Source: Liquidambar formosana
Taxonomy: Eukaryota; Streptophyta; Magnoliopsida; Saxifragales; Altingiaceae
NCBI GenBank assembly: GCA_039720395.1
Contig: CM077822.1
Coordinates: forward strand, 20,543,267 to 20,607,266
Length of the DNA stretch: 64,000 bases
Reading direction: 5' to 3'
Made by a program: the position numbers and the translations under genes. The notes beneath the pieces were generated by a model, which saw only the letters and a list, made by a program, of their open reading frames with translations, had not been told where the DNA came from and did not search any database. How positions within the stretch are numbered: the stretch's first letter is position 1; each line of letters opens with the position of its first letter. Positions 34,549 through 47,310 of the stretch are shown piece after piece.

Positions 34549-37515
34549 TGTGAACCCCGGAAAACAGCCCACAAGGATTTGGCAAAAAGATAGGTGTGAA
34601 AGACAACAAACGAAAAGGAGTCGCCACTTCATTTTTTAGGGAAAAGAGGAACACCACAAAAAAGTTTTATTTTCAAAACCACATGACTCCATTAAAGGAA
34701 AAGCAAAGTCTTTGAAACCAGAAAATTGGGTTCGGGGGCTAAGTTACGACGTGGGAAGGTTCTGGGCAAAAGCCCATAGGCACCCACATCGCCCGAGTTG
34801 GTCTCTTAATTTGATTGGGCTAACTTAATATCTTTTTCACTCAAATATCATCACATATCATCACAAGGCAGCATGCATATCATATATTCCATCCAATCAT
34901 CCATGCATAACCAATTAAACAAAACAGAAAAAAAGAAGAAAAGAAAAGAAAAGCCTAGGATACTTGGATCCTAGAACGGACTTGAGCCTCACGAAGAGCG
35001 CCTACGTACCATGCAGCGAAATACATGGATCAAAGTCCACGTAGTTCGAAAAGAATAAGGTTACAACCTAATACAAACCTATGGTAAAAACCCTAGGTTT
35101 CCTCATTTGAAAATACTTTGATTTAGGCCAAAACGGAAAACTTCCATAAGAGGAAAACCTTGATAAAAACCAGAATTTATTATTGAAGGAAACCTTTGAT
35201 AATTACCATATGTCCATATTAAGAAGTAACCCTAGGAGGGAGAAGAGAAAAGAAAGAAAAAGAAAGGTGAATTGGGGCACCTTCAAATCCACTTACCTGA
35301 GCGCAATAGCTCCAAGCATTAGCCATTTCAGACCATAGCAGCCCTATTTGCAATAGGACAAGCATTGTACCTATCTGCACCCTTACAAGTGCACAAAACC
35401 ATGCAAAGAAAGCAATATGCAAATCTGGACAGAACCTTGACAAGGCCTAAAACCATCCATTTATCATGCAAATAACAAGAATAATGAATAACTAAGGACT
35501 CTAACTCAATCCTACATGCAATGACCTAACTAACATGCATAAAAACCTATGAAAGACACTCTAACAAGCATAAGAGACTCCAATAATATCAATAAACATG
35601 ATAACAAAGCCTATTCTAGCCAAAAGATGATATTTTATGTAAATTATGAAAATAGACCTTCCTACGGCGAGCTTTCTTAAGCAAAACTATCCTAGGATAA
35701 TTTCACGTAAAAAAGTCGTTATGAGGAGGTGCAATCATCATATCCTACTTAAAATATATACCCTAGAACACGACAGAAGTGATTTCATGCTTAAACACAT
35801 CACAGAAGGCTCTCATGCGAAAACCTACTCAACGAAAAGGATAATGTCTCCAAAAAACCTATAAAACTCACTACATGAATGCAAACCTAGCATGAATCAA
35901 CTATATGCAGCATATATAGAATGACTACGATGAGAAACTACTCAAAAAGCTAAGCTAAGCATGCTGTACGAAGCTTGTGCGAATTCAAGGTTATCGAAAC
36001 CCTAACTTCACAACCATGCATTAAAACCTATGAAACAACTCTGAGACATGCTCAAATTATCATGAATATCATTCATATAACATATATTAACTAACAGGAG
36101 CATCAACTCATGACAATTATCACAGCAACCTAAACATGTAAACTATGCATGATTTAAGAGGATAAAAAGAGTAATACTTTCAAATCCTTGGTAAACCAGG
36201 GATTATCAAGCATATAAAGCCATAAACTATCCTAAAATCATTCATATAACATCACACAAGCATTGAATTCAATCCACAAGAAGAGCAACTTCATGCACCA
36301 TAACTATCCTAGAAGAAGAAGAAGAAGGAGAAGAAGAGAACTCATGTTCAGCATTGAAGAAGAGTACTTACCTCTTGTAGACTCTTCCTTGTCTTCAAAC
36401 TTCTTGTTTCCTTGCTTGCTTGGGGTTGAAGAGCCTCCTCTTGATGTCCTTCTAGCTCTCCAAACTCGTAGCTCCCTCTCTCTCTAAGTGTAAAGTGCAA
36501 TTAACCTCCCCCTATGTGCTGAATATCATGTCCTTTATATAGAGAATTGACTCCCTAAACCAATGGCTAAGATTAATTCATTAAATAATGATCCTAGGGC
36601 TATTAGAGACTCTCTTGGTGCTCAAACAACTCAAACTTACACATTCCTAAGCTCAGACAAGTTGTATTGGCGGAGGAAACCGTTAAAAGAGGGAAAGAAG
36701 AGTCAGAATTTGAGTTGAGGAAGGAGTCTCTCGGGTGACCATCTAGGCCTGGACGGTTAGCCGTCTGGGCTTGGATGGCTGACCGTCCAGCCCCGGACGG
36801 TTACCCGAGGGTCCTCTATTTTTTCTCCGCTTTTGACTCCCACTTGCTGTAGTAGTCCTAAAATCTTCAAATTAAGTCCGATTTTGACGAAATAAAAGCC
36901 AAAACGACCGTGTTGCGAAGGGGAACACATTTTTAGGCATTTTAGGACAAAAATCCTTAACCATGGGTGCATGGTTAGGTTTTACAAAGGTGGTTAACTA
37001 TGGTGCCTCACCGTCGCTAAGCTGGGTTTGTACACAAGGTCGAACTAAATGCTTTCCCGATCGAAATTCGATCTTTCTAAACATGTTTAGGACATAAATA
37101 AAGCCCAATTTGAGTTAAATGAGATAAAATTGGTTGGATCTTATGAGTCAATTTGAGCAAACCAAGAAAGGGTCTTTTAGCCAACCCGAACCATTACGAG
37201 CCGAATTGATTTTAAACCATTAATTCATGAAATTGAACCTATATATAGACTCTATGTACTCATATGAACTCATGGGGATGACTCGGGATTCATTCCAAAG
37301 TCAAATGGAAAATATACGGCTTAAAAGACGATTATGCCCTTTAAGTCGCAAAAGTTCTTATTGACCATCGAGATGAACTCCAAATCACTTCAAAATTCAT
37401 ACACATGATATTCAATACCATAGAAACTCAATACAAAAGACTAGACTCAAAAAGGACTCAAAATCCTACATGAAATGATGTGTCCTAGCTAAGGTGACAA
37501 AAATGGGGTGTGACA
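34549..37515 (-). repeat. 3' LTR of element C (2967 bp)
   Basis: On the minus strand it begins TGTCACACCCC (37515) and ends GGGTTCACA (34549). TATA box TATATAAA is the complement of 36534-36541. It aligns along its length with the B LTR with many substitutions and small indels, so the two elements are from one family but not recent sisters. Confidence 0.92.
36730..36810. promoter_or_regulatory. Palindromic cluster, element C LTR
   Basis: Bounded by CTCGGGTGACC and GGTTACCCGAGG, with inner GGACGGTTAGCCGTC, GGCTGACCGTCC and CCCCGGACGG. About 190 bp upstream (in element orientation) of the TATA box. The inner half-site agrees with the antisense PMD promoter cluster of the same element (39066-39144). 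Confidence 0.75.
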
Positions 37516-37530
37516 GAAGCCCCTCATTGG
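37516..37530 (-). other. Polypurine tract of element C
   Basis: On the minus strand CCAATGAGGGGCTTC immediately precedes the LTR start TGTCACACC. Element D has the near-identical CCAATGAGGGGCATC. This fixes the LTR as a 3' LTR and the element orientation as minus. Confidence 0.85.
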
Positions 37531-39060
37531 TGAACAAGTTTCACTTGCGAGCCAATGATCAAAGAACAACCCATTTTTGTTTGATGGATTAATCTCATTA
37601 ATACCAACAAACTCAAATGGAACCAAAAGGATAGACTTCGTCATATCCAAGCATGCGACGATTTCATCGAAGCAAAGAATTGATTGCATTTCAATGCATG
37701 CCAACTTCGTTGGTGCGCTCATGCAAATGCCTTTACCCTACACTAATTGCATTAGTGATATAACAACTCATTTTTGTTTGATGGATTAATCTCATTAATA
37801 CCAACAAACTCAAATGGAACCATAAGGATAGACTTCGTTATACCCAAGCATGCGACGATTTCATCGAAGCAAAGAATTGATTGCATTTCAATGCATGCCA
37901 ACTTCATTGGTGCGTTCATGCAAATGCCTTTACCATGCACTAATTGCATTAGTGATATCCACATGGTCTTCTCATGATGCGAAACTAGTTGCACTAGTGC
38001 ATCACAAGGTATCCTACCAATTTCATTGGTAATTCTCAAAACGAGTTATTTTATAACTCATAAGTCATTATTTTATGTGAATTACCGGCGAATTGAATGT
38101 CCATCAATTCAAAAACAAGTGCATTTCATGCCAGTCTCATTGGGGATAACAAAGGTGGTGAGTTATTTCATAACTCATGACTTATCATTTCATGTGAAAG
38201 TATCATTATCACACGATTTCATGCCACTTTCAGTGGAAACAACAAAAATAGGGAGTTATTTCATAACTCTTGAAAGTATCATTATCACATGATATGAGAC
38301 CCAATCCCAAGTCAATTGATTCAAAATCAAGCTCATTTCCTATCATTTTATGTGAAATTATCCTTATCACATGGAATGACAGTGTACTGGGAGTCATTCA
38401 ACTCGAAATCAAATTCATTTTATGTGAAATTGTCTTTATCACACGAAATGACAATGTATTGAGAGTCATTCAACTCAAAATCAAGTTCATTTCTTATCAT
38501 TTCATGTGAAATTATCTTTATCACATGAAATGACATTGAATTGAGAGTTAATTGATTGAAAATCAAGCTTATTTCATGTCATTTCATGTGAAATTATCCT
38601 TATCACATGATACAACATTGATTTTGAAAGTCAATTAATTGAGAAACAAGGTGCATTTCATGCCCTCTTCACAAAGATAGCAAGTTACTTCGTAACTAGC
38701 ATAACTCATGAATCATCGTTTCATGTGAAGTTATCTTTATCACATGATTAGCAAGTCATTTCATGTGAAATTATCTTTATCACATGATATGATATCACTA
38801 TCATCTCCAAGAGAATTGAATTCCAAGACTTGAAAGTCAATCAATTCAACACCAAGCTCATTTAATGAGAAAGCCATTTATCATGGCTATTGTAATTCCT
38901 CGTTATGCGGGCAAATACAATGACCCAAGATTCAAAAATTTCATTGAAACTTGATAAACTTGAGGGATATATTCATCCCATAACTCAAGGATTGCATAAG
39001 AAGTCAATTTGGAGAAGTTTAGAGGTCGCAAGCGCGCGAGACGGGGCAAACGGGCAAAGC
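37531..39060. repeat. Tandem-repeat region of element C
   Basis: Two 197-bp direct repeats (from ATTTTTGTTTGATGGATTAA at 37573 and 37770), then at 38050-38800 many irregular copies of CATTTCATGTGAAATTATC and TTATCACATGA separated by CAATTGATTCAAAATCAAGC-type words. No gene; short frames here are repeats. It sits between the polypurine tract and the PMD promoter, as the tandem repeats of element D do. Confidence 0.8.
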
Positions 39061-39065
39061 GGGCT

Positions 39066-39174
39066 AGGGTGACCATCTGCCCTCAGATGGTCAACCGTCC
39101 AGGGCAAGATGGCTGACCGTCCAAGGTGGGACGGTTACCCGAGGCCTTCATCAAAAAATCTAGGTTTTATAAAA
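39066..39174 (+). promoter_or_regulatory. Antisense promoter of the PMD gene in element C
   Basis: A palindromic cluster at 39066-39144 (GGGTGACCATCTG, GATGGTCAACCGTCC, GGCTGACCGTCC, GGGACGGTTACCCGAGG) is followed after about 22 bp by a TATA box TTATAAAA (39167-39174), and the PMD ATG lies 271 bp downstream. The cluster resembles that of this element's own LTR. Confidence 0.7.
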
Positions 39175-39437
39175 CCCAACTCTTGCATCCTCATACCCAC
39201 ATTCTCCTAGCCCGAAAATTAGAGAGTTTCTCTCTCTAAACTCACATCCTATCTTCTCCTTCTCTCATTCTCTCATTCTCTCATTCCTACTTCAAAAACA
39301 TTCAATCCAAACATCAAATGCACATCAAACAACAACAAATCAAGCCCATTTAACAATCAAAACAACCAATTCACATCATCTTTGGAAATCAAACCAAATC
39401 AAACCCATTTTTCACAAACCCAACTCCATCATCAAGA

Positions 39438-42096
39438 ATGTCATCAAGCAAGGACTCAAGCACCAAGTATCCATTCTATGGGGTCAAAAGCAAGTACAAG
39501 GCACCACTCTATGATACTCCACAAGATAGGGTGTTGCTTGAACCCGACCAACATCTCTCATTCATCCATTCCCAACAAGAGGTATGTTTACCCAACTTAA
39601 CACTTTTCTTTTGAATCTTTTGATTCTTTTGATGAAATTGCATTCCCTTCTACTTCTTTTGAATACCCCTTGGGTTGTTGAGTGATATCCCTTGATTTGG
39701 CAAGGATTGAACACACAAATTCTTTTCATTTGAAAGCTTGAAAAATGGCACCCATCAAGTGTTTGATGAAATGCCCAAGTGAACTAAAGATGTTCAATCT
39801 CTACCAAATCAATGTATATCAACAAGTAAACACTCAAATGAGTAATATGCTATGATTTAGCAAGGATTGATCATGCAAAAATCTTTTGTTTCAAGGCTTG
39901 GGAAGTGCCACCCCCCAAGTGTTCGATAAAATGCCTAAGTGATAAAAAAGTGTTCAATCCTTGCCAAATTAAGGCATATGAACAAGCAAACTCACAAACA
40001 TCCATTAGCAATTCACTTCATGAATAAAAACAACTTTTTGACATCTTTTGGAAAACAATTTGAAACCAATTGCTAGTGCAAGCTTATTGTTTCTATGTTC
40101 TTTCAACTAACCCTCAAGGTATTTTCAATGGCTATAGCCCAATTTTCAGGACATGCGCACTAGGTCCTCTGTCAAAGGACTCATTGAATGGTGGCGAAAC
40201 ATGGAAAACTTCCTACCTATTGCCAAGGGCTATGTCGAAAAAACCGGTTTTGGTCCATTCCTCGACTCTTTGTGGAATGACCAATGTGATAGGCAAGCTT
40301 TACTAGCCTTGTCTGAGCTATGGTGGGACACCACCAATACATTCCATTTTGGCTTCGGGGAGATGACAATAACCCCAAGGATTTCACCATGATCATGGGC
40401 TTGAGCATTAAGGGCAAAAGCTTGGAGTTCTATGAAGAGGCTCACACGGATGAGGATTATCTCTTAGCTTACCTTGGGATGGAAGTTGAGGTAATCAAGA
40501 AAGCAGTGCGTCGCACTTGGCTTTTTAACAAGTTTGCTAAACAAAGGGAGAGCGAGGGTGCGAGCCCCGATTGTATTACAAGGGCATTCCTTCTGTATAT
40601 GATCTCATGCACATTCTTTGCCGACACGGGCGACCTAGCCCCTTTGGGTCTCCTTGCAAGCATGGAGGATGTTGACAAGATCAGGAAATTCAACTGGGGA
40701 GGGGCTGCTCTAGCCACCATGTATCGCACAATGTGTGACATGTCACGCGGTGTGACCAAGGATTTTGGCGGGATGCCCTTTGTTTAGGAGGTAATGCTAC
40801 TTCCCTTTCATTTCTTTTTATTTTTTCTTATATTATCTTTTCTTTTTGACTCTTTTCTCAACTTTTGACAGGTTTGGTGCTATGAGTACCTCAACCTATG
40901 TCGCCCATCCCTTACTGAGGAAACAATCGAATGGCCTACCCTCAAGAATTACTCCCCCACTTATGTGTCCATCCGGGGGCGAATCGTCATGATTACGCCT
41001 TTGCTAGAGCTCACCTAGCAAGCCTCACTGCTGATATGGTGAAATTCTTTCCCTATTTTTTCCTTTTCTTTTTACTCCCAATTTCTTATTTTGGATTTTT
41101 GAACAGATTGAATGGAATCCATGGAAGATATGGGTACCAATGCTACCCAAGCGATGCATTCCTAGCTTGATGTTGACTGGCAAGAGGGTGCTCTTGGAAG
41201 GTCCCGTGGGTAGGTACTGGTACCTAGGGGAGCGTGTCTTACGACAAGTCATGGGTGATGTGAATGCCGCTATGGCTCCAATGCCTCTACCATTTAACAT
41301 GAGGCATGCTAACTTGATGGAGGGGGAGGAGTTGTGGGATGCCCTGAGAGGCTGGGATGCGGAGGAGTTCACTTCTCCTAACATTGCATATGACATTTTC
41401 TGCCTCCAATACTTGATGAGGCCCAGGGTAACAGGCCTCCCTCCTCAGGGGGTAAGTTTTTGACGCTTTCTTAGCCTTTTATTTTGATAGAGACTCTATT
41501 TAATAGGTGAACACTTGCAGGGTCGACGACCACGAGGGCATAGCTCGACAGTGGGCTCAGGAGTGGTTCCCAGCTCTGAAGATGATGAGATGGAGGAGGA
41601 TAGGTCACTACCCTTGCCTCAACCTAATTGGTTCATTGATCTGTGCTGCAGGTCGGACTTTGTCAAGACCGCCATAACTCATCCTGCATTTGATGAATCC
41701 CCTAAGATCGACCCAAATCGAGAACAGGTGAGTTCTCTTTATGAGTATTTCTTTTCTTCTTTCGGCATTACCTTCAGTTTAACCTCATTGATTATCCTAG
41801 GTACCTGCGGCGTATGCCCAAGAGTTCATTGACCTGAGTGAGGGCTTGAGGCGTGACCTTATGAGGATGAGCCTAGCCAAATCCATGGCGGAAGCTCGTT
41901 TGGATGTCATGGTACGTGTTCAACCCACTATAAAGTTCCCATTTGTGGTTTTCAACCAACCTTATTCTCATACTTGACTTCTTTGCAATGGATTTTGTAT
42001 ATGCAGCCACCACCAGCAATGCGCCCTCCTAGAGCACCTCGTGGGGGTCGTGATGGAGCTGGGCCGAGCCGCAAAAGAAGCTCTGGGAACCGTTGA
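39438..42096 (+). pseudogene. Antisense plant mobile domain (PMD) gene of element C, seven exons
   Basis: Exons: 39438-39581, 40150-40790, 40872-41038, 41107-41451, 41521-41727, 41801-41911, 42007-42096; all GT-AG, phase 0 by comparison with element D. PMD signatures: ELWWDTTNTFHFGFGEMTIT, FTMIMGLSI, RRTWLFNKFA, RAFLLYMISCTFFADTGDLA, FNWGGAALATMYRTM, EWNPWKIWVPML, LEGPVGRYWYLGERV. The tail PSRKRSSGNR is basic. Breaks: a 1-nt deletion near 40378 (exon 2 is 641 bp), a TAG at 40785-40787 where D has TGG, and a 1-nt deletion in exon 3 near 40977 (167 versus 168 bp). Role unknown; PMD proteins of plants (MAIN/MAIL type) act in silencing and genome maintenance. It is not functional as it stands. 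Confidence 0.85.
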
Positions 42097-42291
42097 GTAC
42101 ATTTACTTTCTTGTTGGGCTTGTAGAAACAATGAGACAATGGCTATCTTTTTGCACTTCATGCTTGTGTTTTGTACTTGCCACCTAAAACCAAACTTTCT
42201 TATCCCTTATTATGGATACTTGTTGTGCTTGTTTGAATCTATCATGATGATGTTATGGTGCCTTTCTCATGAAAATTTGAGTCAATGTGAG
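42097..42291 (+). other. 3' flank of the element C PMD gene
   Basis: Less than 200 bp of AT-rich sequence between the PMD stop codon and element D. The last five bases GTGAG (42287-42291) are the presumed target duplication of D; the partner lies outside the window. Confidence 0.6.
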
Positions 42292-45200
42292 TGTGAACCA
42301 CGGGTTTCGATCCAGGGAGGAAGGAAAACCCTTCTTTTAAAAAGACTTGTAGAAATTTAAATTAATAAAAATCTGGTTTTCAAAAGGTTCACAAAAACAA
42401 AACAAATAAGGAGTCGCCACCTCATTTTTAGGAAAAGAGGAAAACCATAAAAAAAGGTTTTTAAAGAAAACCTTTGAAAACCAAACCTCATGACTCCGAT
42501 CAAGGAAAAGCAGGTCTAATCAAAACAAGAGAGGATTCGAAGACTAAGTTACGATGTGGGAAGGTTCTAGGAAACATCCTATAGGCACCCACATTGCCCC
42601 AAAATGGGTTTCTGAATTTATATGGGCTATTTCAATCACTTCCTAATTAGTCACCATGCATATGCAAAGAATAATCCATAAATAATCCACATTCATCCAT
42701 GAACATCCATAAAGCATATAAACATCCATAAAGCATGTAAACATCCATGAACAGATATGAGAGATATGGAAAGCAGTAGAGAGATAGAGAAAATGAACAA
42801 ACAAATCCATCCTATCCACTAGCAAATATGTGATGGATAAATGAGCAAGCAAACAAATCCATCCTATCCACTAACAAGTATGTGATGGATAAATGAGTAA
42901 GCAACAAATCCATCCTATCCACTAACAAATATGTGATGGATAAATGTATAAGCATGGGTCCATCCTATCCACTAACATATATGTGATGGACAAATGGGTA
43001 GAAAGAAGGAGAAAGAAAAAAGAAAACCTAGGATACTTAGTATCCTAGGGCGGACTTGAACATCAAATGAGCGCCTACGTACCTTACATACAAAGATGTA
43101 AGGATCAAAGTTCACGTAGTTCGATTGAGAAGGGGTTACTCCCTTTACAATGAACTATAAACCCTAAGTTTCCATTAAAAGAAAAGAAGAGTTTTAAAAG
43201 AAGAAGGATTTCCAAAAAAAGAATTTGAGAAAAGATAGAAGTTGAAAAGAGATAGAACTCTTATCCAAAAAGAAGTTTGAGAAAGATAGAATTCTAAAAG
43301 AGATAGAACTCTAATTAAAACCGAAGTTTGAAAAAAAGTAGAATTCTAAAAGAGATAGAACTCTAATTCAAAAAAGGAGTTTGAGAAAAGTAGAATTCTA
43401 AAAGAGATAGAACTCTAATTAAAACAGAATTTTGGGAGAGTTGGAAACTTAGGACTTCTAATTCAAAGTAAAGACAATAACCCAAGGGGGAGAAGAGAAC
43501 AATTCATACACAACTTACCATGAACCACTTACCATATGCAAATTATCCCGAAACATCGAGAAAACAACAATTAATCACCCCATGTATTCTATAGGGCAAT
43601 TATTAAGCTCAAACCATTCATATTCATGCTCAAATCATCATTAGAAGACCTAATTCAAATCTGGACAGAATACTAAACATGCATACAATGACCTAAAAAT
43701 CATGCAAATAATCCCGAAACATCGAGAAATCATCAATTAATCACCCTATGTATTCTATAAGGCAATTATTAAGCTCAAATCAACCATACTCATGCTCAAA
43801 TCATCATTAGGAGACCTAAAATCAAATCTGGACAGAATACTAAACATGCATATAATGACCTAAAAATCATGCAAATAACAAAAACCAAAAGAAAAACAAT
43901 ATCCTAATATGCTCCTATATGCTTTAAACACCCTAACATGCACAAAACTATCAAAAACATGCTAAATAGGCATTACCATGATGAAAATATCATATGACAA
44001 TCCTAAACATGAAAAGAAAATCTACCATGATGCCTTAGGTAAGTATTTTACGTAAGAATGTGAAATAACCATCCTTACGGCGAGCTTTCTTAAGTAAAAC
44101 TATCTGAAAATAATTTTACGTAGAAATCACTCCGTATGAATGGTTTCTTCACATATCCTACGTAAAATATATACCTAAGAATGCAAAGAAACTCACAGCA
44201 CACTTAAACACACTCTAGAAAGCACCCATGCACAGCCTCACCCTCTAAGAACGATAATTATCCTCGAAAAGGATAATCATCCATACACCTATGAAGACGA
44301 GGCTTACACAGCAAGTGTCCTATACAAAAGATGCTTAAAATCATGCATATAATTGAACCATGAAGAGAAAATGGCATAAACACATCAACTAATTTTTCAT
44401 GCAAAACGTACCTCTATCCTTAAGAGACAAACTATCCTAACAGCAAGCAATTCGCAATCCTAGTCCACTAACATGCATTCTCATCATATTTGAATCATAT
44501 ACACTCTAAAATATAGAGTATATATGATTCCTAAATCAATTCTAAGCCATAATTATGCAGAGAATGGAGTAGAAGAAGAAGGAATTGTAAAAGAAAGCAA
44601 AGGAGACTTACAATGAAGCAAGGGTCTTCGCTGCGTTCTTCCTTCTCTTTGGCTTGGTTCCCTTCTAGTTCCTCTTCGAAATTGCAGTAGAAAGCCTCCT
44701 CCAAGTGATATGAGTGTGTGCAAACTCGTGGTCCCTCTCTCTCTTATGAATATGAAGTGTCAAATAAGCTAAAAAGTCCTTTATGCTGATGAATGAGCCT
44801 CTATTTATAACCAACCAACCATATGAACCAATAGTTGAGATTAATTCACCATAAAATCAATCTAGGGCTGTGATTAAATCCCATGAATGTTAAACAACTC
44901 AAAACCCCCTCCCAATAGGCTTAGAAGTCCTTTAGAAGGCAGAAAATCGGAGTAGTAGAGTCCCATTTCGTCAAAAACTCAAAAAGAGAAAATTCAAGAT
45001 GGGACTCTCGGGTGACCGGTTGGGGTGAACCGGTCCAACCAGTTGGGCCCAACGGGTCACCCGAGAAGAATCCAAAAATTTTGGAATTCTAGCTCGATTT
45101 GGACTCCGAACTTCAAACGGACACAAATTCTTCATTTTAACTCCGATTTGAGTGATTCAAAAGCCAAAATTTCAAGGATTTAGTGTAGAATAAGCCTAGA

Positions 45201-45698
45201 ATATTCTTGAGCCAAGAATCCCTAACCACGGTCAAGTGGCTGGGTTTTCATGAGGCGATTACTCGAAAAAAGGTCAATTAAGCATAGGGTAATGTGGTGA
45301 ACCAATCCCAAACCTATCAATAAATTAAATTGGCACTTCAATTAGACTCATTTCATCATTCTAAGGCCAATGGAACACTCCGGAGAAAATTTGGAAGTCA
45401 ATTGGAAAATATACGAAGTAAAAGACGAAATTGCCCTTCAAGTCGCAAAAGTTCTAATTAGCTATCCAAACCTATCTGGAATTGAACCAAATTTGACACA
45501 CATATCTAAAATGATCCTAGAAACTAAATGCAAGTGATGGGACTCAACAAAGAGACAAAAACATGCATGCAATGATGACCTATTCTCCTAAGGCTTAAAA
45601 GGGCAAAATTGTCCTTTAAGGCTTAGGGACTCCTAGATGCTTCTAAACCTATCCAAATACTATCATGATCTCATGGGGGTGAAAATGGGGTGTCTACA
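42292..45698 (-). repeat. 3' LTR of element D (3407 bp)
   Basis: On the minus strand TGTAGACACCCC (45698) to GGTTCACA (42292). TATA box TTATAAATAG (complement of 44811-44820). Contains the minisatellite (42805-42990), AGAGATAGAACTCTAATT-type tandem repeats (43205-43430), a perfect 23-bp palindrome (43027-43049) and the AAAGCTCGCCGTAAGG block (about 44040-44170). Same family as the solo LTR at 15177-18910. Confidence 0.94.
45007..45065. promoter_or_regulatory. Palindromic cluster, element D LTR
   Basis: Bounded by CTCGGGTGACCGGTT and GGGTCACCCGAG with inner GAACCGGTCCAACC and GTTGGGCCCAAC. About 190 bp upstream (element orientation) of the LTR TATA box. The right-hand LTR copy lies beyond the window. 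Confidence 0.78.
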
Positions 45699-45713
45699 GA
45701 TGCCCCTCATTGG
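45699..45713 (-). other. Polypurine tract of element D
   Basis: On the minus strand CCAATGAGGGGCATC abuts the LTR start TGTAGACACC. Confidence 0.87.
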
Positions 45714-47202
45714 TGGAGTTTGCTTCGCAAGCGACACCAATGTTAAAAAAGACAGCCCATTTTCACAAGAAAATGGCAAAGAACCAAGGCTTTGAACTTC
45801 AACAGTAACTACTGAGGATGTTCATGACCGCTATAATGCACACTTGTACAAAATAGGGGGGGTTGTGTGTGACTCGAAAGTCATTTAAACACACGGTACT
45901 CTCATATGCCTATTCTTGCTAATAGGAACACATATGCTTCTATAATGTATGCTCATTCTTTATAATGAGGACACGCACAAGATAGGGGGCGTGTGTGACC
46001 ACAAGGATCATTTAAACACACTATACTTTCATACGCTCACCTCACTGGATGAGAGACCTCGTATGCTTCCATAATGTACGCTCACCTCACTGGATGAGAG
46101 ACCTCGCACAAAATAGGGGGCGTGTGTGACCACAAGGGTCATTTAAACACACTATGCTTTTCATACGCTCACCTCACTGGATGAGAGACCTCGTATGCTT
46201 CCATAATGTACGCTCACCTCACTGGATGAGAGACCTCGCACAAAATAGGGGGCGTGTGTAACCACAAGGGTCATTTAAACACACTATGCTTACTAAACAA
46301 AATCATGAAACTTTAATTTTAACAACTTTGTTAAAATCAAGTGAGGGCAATCCATTCATTGTGCTACAATTTCCTCAAGAAATAAATAGCAATGCAAAGC
46401 AATCCATGTATGTGACTCAAAGAGTCATTTAAACATACTATCACAAACACTTCTATCCAAGCAATAACAAGCTTTATTTTAACAATCTTTGTTAAAATTA
46501 AGCGGAGCAAATATTCCAAATGTACTATAATTTCCTCAAGAAATTAATAGCAATGCAAGATAATCCATGTATGTGACTCAAAGAGTCATTTAAACATACT
46601 TCCAAAACTAACTCCAATCAAGCAATCATAGGCTTTATTTTAACAATCTTTGTTAAAATTAAGCAAGGCACACACTCTAATGATGCTATAATCTCCTCAA
46701 GAAATTAATAGCAATGTCAATTCACGACAAAGAATCAAGAAATAACAATTTCATGATCCTTACAAAGCATCTCAAGCATCCAATCAACTCAACATCCAAT
46801 CAACAAAGCTTTATTTTAATCCGAGGATTAAAAATAAGCAAGAACATTCAATTAATCCCAACGTGCTATAATTTCCTCAAGAAATAAATAGCAATAGCAA
46901 TTCAATCACAAGAAATCAAGGAATGTAAAATTCCATGGTTCCAAACAAATATCATAAGCATCATCCTTCCATCATCCAAAGATAAAGCCTTTCAACAAGG
47001 TAATTGTCAAAGTGGGCTTGCAAATATCACCATGAGTGCACTAATAATTCAATTAGTGACTAATCACTATTCATTTCATTCATTTCAAATCATTCACATC
47101 AGGTTCTAGGCCTTTCAAGAGAGATTTCATCGAAAAATCAAGCGAAAAAGGGGCCCGGTTAAGCGAAATTGTGTGAAAAATGCACAAAACGAGAAATGGG
47201 CT
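45714..47202. repeat. Tandem-repeat region of element D
   Basis: Two arrays. At about 45886-46290 there are three units of 125-131 bp with CTCACCTCACTGGATGAGAG (twice per unit) and GGGGGCGTGTGTGACCACAA. At about 46310-46890 there are four units of about 160-180 bp with TTTAACAATCTTTGTTAAAA, CCTCAAGAAATTAATAGCAA and TGACTCAAAGAGTCATTTAA, the latter containing the palindrome TGACTC..GAGTCA. No gene. Same position relative to the polypurine tract as in element C but unrelated in sequence. Confidence 0.82.
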
Positions 47203-47310
47203 TGGGGGACCGGTTGGACCGGTTTGTGAACCGGTTGGACCGGTTGGGGCCAACCGGTCACCCGAGAGCAATTTTTCTGCTACACTTTTTTGGGTGTTTT
47301 GGCTATAAAG
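47203..47310 (+). promoter_or_regulatory. Antisense promoter of the PMD gene in element D
   Basis: Cluster 47203-47267 (GGGGGACCGGTTGGACCGG, GTGAACCGGTTGGACCGG, CCAACCGGTCACCCGAG), then CTATAAAG at 47303-47310, 36 bp further on, and the ATG 245 bp after that. The ACCGGTTGGACCGGTT core is the form found in this element's LTR and DUF7745-like promoter, not the CCGTCC form of element C. Confidence 0.75.

Larger units (their letters stand above)
34549..42291 (-). mobile_element. Element C: Tat/Ogre-type retrotransposon, 3' part, inserted in element B
   Basis: Minus-strand element. The 3' LTR is 34549-37515 and the polypurine tract is 37516-37530. The internal region seen here (37531-42291) carries tandem repeats and an antisense PMD gene. 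At 42291 it is interrupted by element D, and its gag-pol and 5' LTR would lie right of the window. GGAGC (34544-34548) is the candidate 5-bp target sequence in element B. The LTR belongs to the B family. Confidence 0.88.

Noticed and set aside
37565..38040. Short frames in both strands of the 197-bp repeats of element C
   Set aside because: They arise from tandem duplication of a unit with few stops; both strands are equally open.
42301..45690. Small minus-strand frames in the LTRs (for example 42643-42852)
   Set aside because: These read through the LTR minisatellite and recur in each LTR copy; no protein family.
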